From Oscillospiraceae bacterium (GTDB lineage: Bacteria; Bacillota; Clostridia; Oscillospirales; Oscillospiraceae): 64,000 nt of DNA. A model generated the notes under the pieces. The model ran no database searches and was not told the DNA's origin. It saw nothing but the letters and a program-made list of their open reading frames with translations. This document shows positions 55,084 to 61,133 of this stretch, piece after piece. The stretch lies in contig SVLH01000004.1 of assembly GCA_015068025.1 (NCBI GenBank), positions 24,899 to 88,898 of the forward strand. Reading direction: 5' to 3'. Position 1 is the first letter of the stretch. Every line of letters begins with the position of its first letter. The position numbers were made by a program, and so were the translations under genes.

Positions 55084-56949
55084 ATGACTGAATTTCACGC
55101 CGGACAATTTGATATCGCCGTCATCGGCGCCGGTCATGCCGGCATCGAGGCCGCGCTGGCAGCCGCCCGTCTTGGGATGGAAACCATCCTCTTTACCATC
55201 AACATGGACGCCGTGGGCAACATGCCCTGCAACCCCGCCATCGGCGGCACAGGCAAAGGGCATCTGGTGCGGGAACTGGATGCGCTGGGCGGCGAGATGG
55301 CAAAGGCGGCGGACGCCTGCTGCATTCAGTACCGCCTGCTGAATCGGGGCAAAGGCCCCGCTGTCTGGTCGCTGCGCGCCCAGGCCGACCGCCGCAAGTA
55401 TCAGGAGGTCATGAAGCACACGCTGGAGCGGCAGGAGCATCTTATCGTCCGGCAGGGCGAGGTGGTGGAAGTGCGCACAGAAAACGGCGCAGTGTCTGCC
55501 GTGGTGCTGTCCACCGGCGCGGTGTTTTCCGTCCGCGCCGCGATCCTCGCCACCGGCACTTATCTCACCGGCCGCACCATCATCGGCGAGTGCATTGAGG
55601 ATTCCGGCCCCGACGGCATGCACGCCTCTCTCCGCCTGACGGAAAGTCTTGTGAAGCTGGGCCTGCCCCTGCGCCGGTTCAAGACCGGCACGCCGCCCCG
55701 CGTCCTTGCCCGCACCGTGGATTTTGACGAGATGGAAGTTCAGACCGGCGACGAACTGCCCGTCCCCTTCTCCTACTCCACAAAAAATCCCCCGGAAAAC
55801 CGGGCAGTGTGCTGGCTGACATGGACCACCGACGAGACCAAGCGCATCGTGGAGGAAAACCTGCACCTCGCCCCCATGTACTCCGGACTCATCGAGGGCG
55901 TCGGCCCCCGCTATTGCCCCTCCTTCGAAACGAAAATCGTCCGCTTCCCGGACAAGCAGCGCCATCAGCTGTTCGTAGAGCCCATGGGCACCAACACCGA
56001 CGAGCTGTACATTCAGGGCTTCTCCTCCTCCCTGCCGGAGAGCGTGCAGGTGGAAATGCTCCACAGCGTGCCGGGTCTGCGCCAGGCGGTGATGTCCCGC
56101 CCCGCCTACGCCATCGAATACGACTGCATCGACCCCCTTGCCCTTCATGCCACGCTGGAGACCAAGCAGGTGGCGCACCTCTACGGCGCAGGCCAGTTCA
56201 ACGGCTCCTCCGGCTATGAGGAGGCCGCCGTACAGGGTTTTGTGGCTGGCGTCAACGCCGTGCGCAAGCTGCGTGGTGAGAGCGATTTCATCCTCTCCCG
56301 CAGCGAGAGCTACATCGGCACCCTCATCGACGATCTGGTGACCAAGGGCACCAACGAGCCCTACCGCATCATGACCTCCCGCAGCGAATACCGTCTGCTG
56401 CTCCGCCAGGACAACGCCGACCAGCGCCTGACCCGCCGGGGATATGACATCGGGCTGGTTTCCGAAGACCGCCTCCGCGCCGTGGAGGAAAAATACGCCG
56501 CTGTTGAGCGGGAGATCCGCCGTCTGACCCATACCGGCGCATCGCCCTCCCCCGCCCTGTCCGCGTTTCTGGCGGAAAAGGGCACGGCGGATGTCACCGA
56601 CGGCTGTCCCCTCATCGCGCTGCTGCGCCGTCCCCAGCTGCACTATGACGAGCTGGCCCCCTTCGACCCCACCCGCCCCGAAATTGGCGCGGATGTGGCG
56701 GAGCAGGTGGAGATCAGCGTAAAATACGAGGGCTACATCCAGCGCCAGATGAAGCAGGTGGAGGACTTCCGGAAGATGGAGCGCCGCAAGCTGCCTGCCG
56801 ATCTGGATTACAATGCCATTCAGGGCCTGCGGCTGGAGGCACGGGAAAAGCTCTCCGAGATCCGCCCGCTGGACCTGGGACAGGCCAGCCGCATCTCCGG
56901 CGTTTCCCCGGCAGATATGACGGCGCTGATGGTCTGGCTGGAGCGGTAA
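55084..56949 (+). CDS. mnmG: tRNA uridine-5-carboxymethylaminomethyl modification enzyme MnmG (GidA)
   Basis: FAD enzyme that, with MnmE, modifies wobble U34 of tRNAs; 621 residues, normal. It has FAD site VIGAGHAGIEAALAAARLG near 13-31, the family pattern GNMPCNPAIGGTGKGHLVREL near 47-67, and GPRYCPSFETKIVRF near 275. The C-terminal region carries YEGYIQRQMKQVEDFRKME. It starts at ATG 55084 with AAAGGA upstream. mnmE (trmE) and rsmG, its frequent neighbours, are not next to it here. Confidence 0.97.
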   Translation: MTEFHAGQFDIAVIGAGHAGIEAALAAARLGMETILFTINMDAVGNMPCNPAIGGTGKGHLVRELDALGGEMAKAADACCIQYRLLNRGKGPAVWSLRAQADRRKYQEVMKHTLERQEHLIVRQGEVVEVRTENGAVSAVVLSTGAVFSVRAAILATGTYLTGRTIIGECIEDSGPDGMHASLRLTESLVKLGLPLRRFKTGTPPRVLARTVDFDEMEVQTGDELPVPFSYSTKNPPENRAVCWLTWTTDETKRIVEENLHLAPMYSGLIEGVGPRYCPSFETKIVRFPDKQRHQLFVEPMGTNTDELYIQGFSSSLPESVQVEMLHSVPGLRQAVMSRPAYAIEYDCIDPLALHATLETKQVAHLYGAGQFNGSSGYEEAAVQGFVAGVNAVRKLRGESDFILSRSESYIGTLIDDLVTKGTNEPYRIMTSRSEYRLLLRQDNADQRLTRRGYDIGLVSEDRLRAVEEKYAAVEREIRRLTHTGASPSPALSAFLAEKGTADVTDGCPLIALLRRPQLHYDELAPFDPTRPEIGADVAEQVEISVKYEGYIQRQMKQVEDFRKMERRKLPADLDYNAIQGLRLEAREKLSEIRPLDLGQASRISGVSPADMTALMVWLER

Positions 56950-56950
56950 C

Positions 56951-57658
56951 ATGGACATTCAGCTGCACTACACGAAAACCGGCAGCGGGCCTGCCCTGCT
57001 GCTGCTTCACGGAAACGGGGAGGACAGCTCGTACTTTACCCATCAGGTGAAGGAATTTTCCCGTGACTTCACCGTTTACGCTATCGACACCCGGGGTCAC
57101 GGACGATCTCCCAGAGGCACGGCACCTTTCACCCTCTCCCAGTTTGCCGAGGACCTTGCGGCCTTTATGGATGAACAGCATTTGGAACAGGCAGACATTC
57201 TCGGCTTCAGCGACGGCGGCAACATCGCCCTGCTTTTTGCCCTGCGGTATCCCGCACGGGTGCGGCGGCTGATCCTCAACGGCGCCAATCTGAACCCGAA
57301 GGGCGTGAAGTCTGCCGTACAGCTGCCGGTGGTGCTGGGCTACCGCATCGCTTCTCTATTCCGGGCACCCAAAGCGCGGGGCAACGCAGAAATTCTCGGC
57401 CTCATGGTCAATGAACCGCATATCGACCCCGCAGAACTGGGAACACTGACCATGCCCGTCCTTGTCATCGCCGGTAACCGGGACATGATCAAGGACAGTC
57501 ACACCAGGCTGATCGCGGGCAGTCTCCTCCACAGCCGCCTTGTCATCCTTTCCGGTGACCATTTTATCGCAAACAAGACTCCTGCCGCCTTCAACGCTGC
57601 GGTGCGGACATTTTTCAGCGAAACGGCCGATGCCGTTTTTACGGAGGGATCTGTATGA
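56951..57658 (+). CDS. Alpha/beta-hydrolase of unknown substrate
   Basis: A 235-residue hydrolase with the fold's catalytic triad: nucleophile GFSDGG near 89-94, Asp in AGNRDM near 177, and His in SGDHF near 206. The oxyanion stretch is LLLLHGNGEDSSYF near 17-30. Its ATG lies one base after the mnmG stop, and its end overlaps murT by four bases. The context suggests cell-envelope metabolism, but the substrate is unknown. Confidence 0.88.
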   Translation: MDIQLHYTKTGSGPALLLLHGNGEDSSYFTHQVKEFSRDFTVYAIDTRGHGRSPRGTAPFTLSQFAEDLAAFMDEQHLEQADILGFSDGGNIALLFALRYPARVRRLILNGANLNPKGVKSAVQLPVVLGYRIASLFRAPKARGNAEILGLMVNEPHIDPAELGTLTMPVLVIAGNRDMIKDSHTRLIAGSLLHSRLVILSGDHFIANKTPAAFNAAVRTFFSETADAVFTEGSV

Positions 57659-58977
57659 GAAAACTTCTGGCCATCCTCGTCTGCAAGGCGCTGCGCTTTG
57701 TGGGCAAGCTGGTGGGCAAGGGCAGCAGCCTGCCCGGAAAATATGCGCTGAAACTCTGCCCGGATATTCTGCGCCGCGTAGAGCTGCCGCAGCATATCAT
57801 CGCCGTCACCGGCTCCAACGGCAAAACCTCCACTGTGGAGATGATCGCCGCCATCCTCCGTGCCGGCGGCAAGACCGTGGTCTACAACGAAGAGGGCTCC
57901 AACCAGATCGAGGGCGTTGCCACCCTTGTTCTCTCCCACGCCACGCTCTCCGGCAGGGTGCGTGCCGACGTGCTGCTCATCGAGTCCGACGAGCGCTACG
58001 CCGCCCGCAGCTTTAAGTTCTTCCATCCCACGGAATTCGTCATCACCAACCTCTACCGGGATCAGCTCACCCGCAACGGGCATCCCGAGTGGGTCTACGA
58101 TGCCATTCTCCCCGCCATCCACCCGGAAACGAAGCTGATTTTGAACGCGGACGATCCTCTCTCCGCCTGCTTTGCCCGGAGCGGCAACGCCGTGAAGTGG
58201 TTTGGTCTGGAAAAATGCTCCGTGTCGCAGGATGCCCCCTCCGGTGTGTATCACGACGGCGCCCACTGCCCCGTCTGCCGTGCCCCCATGGTCTACGATT
58301 TCGCCCACTACAACCACATCGGCGCATACCGCTGCACCGCCTGCGGTCATGCCCGTCCCACGCCGGACTATGCCGCCACGGCGGTGGATCTGGACGGCGG
58401 CACGCTCACTCTCGACGGCGACGTGACCGTTCAGCTGGCTTTCCGCAGCATTTATAACGTATATAACATCCTCGCCGCCTACACCGCCTGTCTGGAATGC
58501 GGTGTGGCAGCGGAGACCGCCGCCGAAACCATCTCCGGCTACGTGCTGAAAAACGGCCGGGTACAGACCTTCCGTCTGGGCGGACACCACGGCACACTTT
58601 TGACCTCCAAGCACGAAAACTCCATTGCCTACGACACCAACCTCCGCTACGTGGCCTCTGCAAAGGAGGCCTGCACGGTGCTGGTCATTGTGGACGCCGT
58701 GTCCCGCAAGTACTTTACCAGCGAGACCAGCTGGCTCTGGGACATCGACTTTGATCTCCTCGCCGCCCCCCATGTGAAGCAGGTCATCCTCTCCGGTGCA
58801 TACAGCAACGATCTGGCCCAGCGGTTTTCCTACTCCGCCGTGGAGAACTGGATCGTCACGCCGGATATTGCCGCCGCAGCCGCCCAGCTGAAAGACGGCT
58901 GCATCGGCGAACTCTACGTGGTCACCTGCTTCTCTGACCGGGACAAACTGCTTGCCCATGTGGAAAAGGAGGGCTAA
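57655..58977 (+). CDS. murT: Lipid II isoglutaminyl synthase subunit MurT
   Basis: Mur-ligase-like subunit that, with GatD, amidates D-glutamate of lipid II; 440 residues. It has the ATP loop AVTGSNGKTSTVEMIAAIL near 45-63, FVITNLYRDQLTRNG near 125-139 and a zinc-ribbon insert (CPVC...CTAC near 203-227) typical of MurT. The C-terminal region NDLAQRFSYSAV near 385 is the DUF1727 domain. It overlaps the hydrolase gene by ATGA and is three bases from gatD. Confidence 0.95.
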   Translation: MRKLLAILVCKALRFVGKLVGKGSSLPGKYALKLCPDILRRVELPQHIIAVTGSNGKTSTVEMIAAILRAGGKTVVYNEEGSNQIEGVATLVLSHATLSGRVRADVLLIESDERYAARSFKFFHPTEFVITNLYRDQLTRNGHPEWVYDAILPAIHPETKLILNADDPLSACFARSGNAVKWFGLEKCSVSQDAPSGVYHDGAHCPVCRAPMVYDFAHYNHIGAYRCTACGHARPTPDYAATAVDLDGGTLTLDGDVTVQLAFRSIYNVYNILAAYTACLECGVAAETAAETISGYVLKNGRVQTFRLGGHHGTLLTSKHENSIAYDTNLRYVASAKEACTVLVIVDAVSRKYFTSETSWLWDIDFDLLAAPHVKQVILSGAYSNDLAQRFSYSAVENWIVTPDIAAAAAQLKDGCIGELYVVTCFSDRDKLLAHVEKEG

Positions 58978-58980
58978 GCT

Positions 58981-59712
58981 ATGGAACTGAACCTGATCCA
59001 TTTCTACCCTGACCTGATGAACCTCTACGGCAGCTACGCCAACCTCTCCGTTCTGTGCCGGGCGCTGGAATCTATGGGCAACACCGTTTCCGTAGAAACG
59101 GTACAGCCCGGACAGGCCATCGACCTTGGCGGCGCGGACTTCCTCTTTATGGGTGCCGGCACGGAACGGGCGCAGAAAGCCGCCCTTGCGGACTTCCTCC
59201 GGTTCAGCGAGACAGTGAAAGCCGCCGCAGAGGACGGCTGCGCCATGCTTCTTTGCGGCACCGCCATGGAGCTGCTGGGCAAATCCATTACCGATGCGGA
59301 AGGTTGCGTCTATGCCGGCATCGGCATGGCCGACTTCACCTCCGTTCAGGGAAAGAAGCGGTTTGTGGAGGATGTTTACGGCCACACCTCCCTGTATGAC
59401 GCGCCGGTGGTGGGCTTTATGAACAAGTGCAGCATCCTCTCCGGCATCGAAACGCCGCTGCTCACCGCCATGGATATGGGCTTTGGCAATGAGGGCAAGG
59501 GCGGCGTCGAGGGTTTCCTTTGGAAAAGCGTCATGGGCTCCCACCTCACCGGCCCCCTGCTGGTAAAAAATCCCCGGATGCTGGACACGGTCATCGCCGC
59601 CATCTATGCCCGGCGGGGCGAAGCGCTGCCCACAGCTTTGCCCCGGGACGAATACGCCGAAGCCGGATACGCCGTGACGGCGGAGCAGTTAAAAAAACGC
59701 TGCCACCCCTAA
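58981..59712 (+). CDS. gatD: Lipid II isoglutaminyl synthase glutaminase subunit GatD
   Basis: Class I glutamine amidotransferase that feeds ammonia to MurT; 243 residues. It opens MELNLIHFYPDLMNLYGSYA, the GatD pattern. The nucleophile is Cys in LLCGTAMELLG near 92-102 (in place of the common CGG-Y-Q-L elbow), and the catalytic His is in GSHLTGPLLVKNP near 186-198. The pair is essential for peptidoglycan cross-linking and resistance to lysozyme in other Firmicutes. Ends at a strong terminator. Confidence 0.93.
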   Translation: MELNLIHFYPDLMNLYGSYANLSVLCRALESMGNTVSVETVQPGQAIDLGGADFLFMGAGTERAQKAALADFLRFSETVKAAAEDGCAMLLCGTAMELLGKSITDAEGCVYAGIGMADFTSVQGKKRFVEDVYGHTSLYDAPVVGFMNKCSILSGIETPLLTAMDMGFGNEGKGGVEGFLWKSVMGSHLTGPLLVKNPRMLDTVIAAIYARRGEALPTALPRDEYAEAGYAVTAEQLKKRCHP

Positions 59713-59718
59713 ACGAAA

Positions 59719-59756
59719 CAAAACAGCCGGAGCTTTCGCTCCGGCTGTTTCCTTTT
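59719..59756. terminator. Bidirectional terminator
   Basis: 13-bp stem AAACAGCCGGAGC (59721-59733) with GCTCCGGCTGTTT (59738-59750), loop TTTC. Confidence 0.9.
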
Positions 59757-60210
59757 ATTTCTCCGCTTCATCCAACATCTGCTGCACCGCTTCCCGGGAC
59801 AGGCGGTAGTCTCCGTCCCCGACGCGGTGGTAAGCGCCGGAAAAGGGGTCAGTGCCGATATACACCGGCCGCTTGCTCCGGGGCGCCGGGGGCACTTCGA
59901 TCACAACGACGTCCTTGCCGTCGATCTCCATCCAACAAACATCCTCATCGGACAGCAGATTGACGCTGACCAGTTTCGGGTCGCTGATGATGCGCCAGAA
60001 CTCCCGCATCAGCGCCGTGGGGTTCGGGAGATCCACAGGATAGAGGGAGCGATCCTTCCGCTCACCTACGCCCAGCAGAATCACACCGCCTTTTGTGTTG
60101 GCGAAGGCGGAATAGGTCTCCCAGAGGCTCTCCGGCAATCCGCCCAGCGACAGCTTGGCCTCAATGCGGTCGGTTTCCCGGTATGCTTCCAGATTGGCCA
60201 GATCAAACAT
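59755..60210 (-). CDS. Stand-alone AlbA_2 (Schlafen-type) domain protein
   Basis: 151 residues, all of one AlbA_2 domain: ETDRIEAKLSLGG near 11-23, ETYSAFANTKGGVILLGVGE near 31-50, and VVVIEVPPAPRSKRPVYIG near 100-118. In most relatives this domain is followed by an ATPase or winged-helix part; here it ends naturally at a stop before a terminator. It could be an RNA- or DNA-binding fragment or an intact short form. A short Shine-Dalgarno (AGGAGG) precedes the start. Confidence 0.85.
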   Translation of the reverse strand: MFDLANLEAYRETDRIEAKLSLGGLPESLWETYSAFANTKGGVILLGVGERKDRSLYPVDLPNPTALMREFWRIISDPKLVSVNLLSDEDVCWMEIDGKDVVVIEVPPAPRSKRPVYIGTDPFSGAYHRVGDGDYRLSREAVQQMLDEAEK

Positions 60211-60271
60211 CCGGACACCTCCTTTTCCTTAAATATAGTATATGTCCGACACAAAAAACAAGCCCGATTCG

Positions 60272-60301
60272 TTGACACGCCCCGCTCACGGCGGCTATAA
60301 T
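60272..60301 (+). promoter_or_regulatory. Promoter of the AIM24-like gene
   Basis: TTGACA (60272-60277), 18-base spacer, TATAAT (60296-60301). Confidence 0.8.
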
Positions 60302-60329
60302 TGAAGAAAAAACCGAGAGGAGTGCGTCT

Positions 60330-61013
60330 ATGAAATACCAGGTCCAGGGAGATACCCTTCCTGTTGTCATCTGTGAACTGACTGCCGGCGAAACCATGAT
60401 TACGGAAGGCGGCAGCATGAGCTGGATGTCCCCCAACATGCGGATGGAAACCACCTCCGGCGGCGGACTGGGCCGTGCGCTGGGACGGATGTTTGCCGGA
60501 GAAGCACTGTTCCTGAACCGCTATACGGCGCAGGGCGGAAACGGTCTGATCTCCTTCGCCTCCAAATTCCCCGGTGAGATCCGCGCCTTTGAACTCCGTC
60601 CGGGGCAGGACATCATCGTGCAGAAGGGCGGCTTTCTGGCCGCAGAGGAGGGCGTGGATGTCTCCATCCACTTCCAACAGAGGTTGAGTACCGGCTTTTT
60701 CGGCGGCGAGGGCTTCATCATGCAGCGACTCTCCGGAAACGGCACCGCCTTCGTGGAGCTGGATGGCCATGTGGTGACCTATGAGCTGGCGCCCGGCCAG
60801 TCCATTATTGTGGACACCGGCCATCTGGCCGCCATGGACGCCACCTGCAGCATGGAGGTGCGGGCAGTACAGGGCGCCAAGAACCTGTTCTTCGGCGGGG
60901 AGGGCATCTTTAACACCGTGATTACCGGGCCCGGCCGCGTCTATTTGCAGACCATGCCCATTATCAACGTGGCAAACGCCATCCGGCGCTACATCCCCAC
61001 AAAGAGTGAGTAA
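60330..61013 (+). CDS. TIGR00266 / AIM24 family protein
   Basis: A 227-residue beta-rich protein. It opens MKYQVQGDTLPVVICELTAG and contains GGSMSWMSPNMRM, LNRYTAQGGNGLISFASKFPG and FGGEGFIMQRLSGNG, the family's glycine-rich landmarks. AIM24-like proteins are wide in bacteria, archaea and mitochondria, and the bacterial role is not known. GAGAGGAG precedes ATG 60330. Monocistronic. Confidence 0.93.
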   Translation: MKYQVQGDTLPVVICELTAGETMITEGGSMSWMSPNMRMETTSGGGLGRALGRMFAGEALFLNRYTAQGGNGLISFASKFPGEIRAFELRPGQDIIVQKGGFLAAEEGVDVSIHFQQRLSTGFFGGEGFIMQRLSGNGTAFVELDGHVVTYELAPGQSIIVDTGHLAAMDATCSMEVRAVQGAKNLFFGGEGIFNTVITGPGRVYLQTMPIINVANAIRRYIPTKSE

Positions 61014-61016
61014 ATG

Positions 61017-61055
61017 AAACAAAAACGCGTCTCTTTCCGAGGCGCGTTTTTCTCT
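61017..61055 (+). terminator. Terminator of the AIM24-like gene
   Basis: Stem AAAACGCG-CTC with GAG-CGCGTTTT (one mismatch pair), then TCTC. Confidence 0.75.
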
Positions 61056-61065
61056 TGCCCCATGC

Positions 61066-61106
61066 ACAAAAAAGGACCACGGGAAGATCCCGTGGTCCTT
61101 TTTTCA
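61066..61106 (-). terminator. Terminator of nifJ
   Basis: 17-bp stem AAAAAAGGACCACGGGA with TCCCGTGGTCCTTTTTT around 61068-61104, loop AGA. Confidence 0.9.
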
Positions 61107-61133
61107 GATGTTGCGCAGTCTCCCGCGGAAGGA

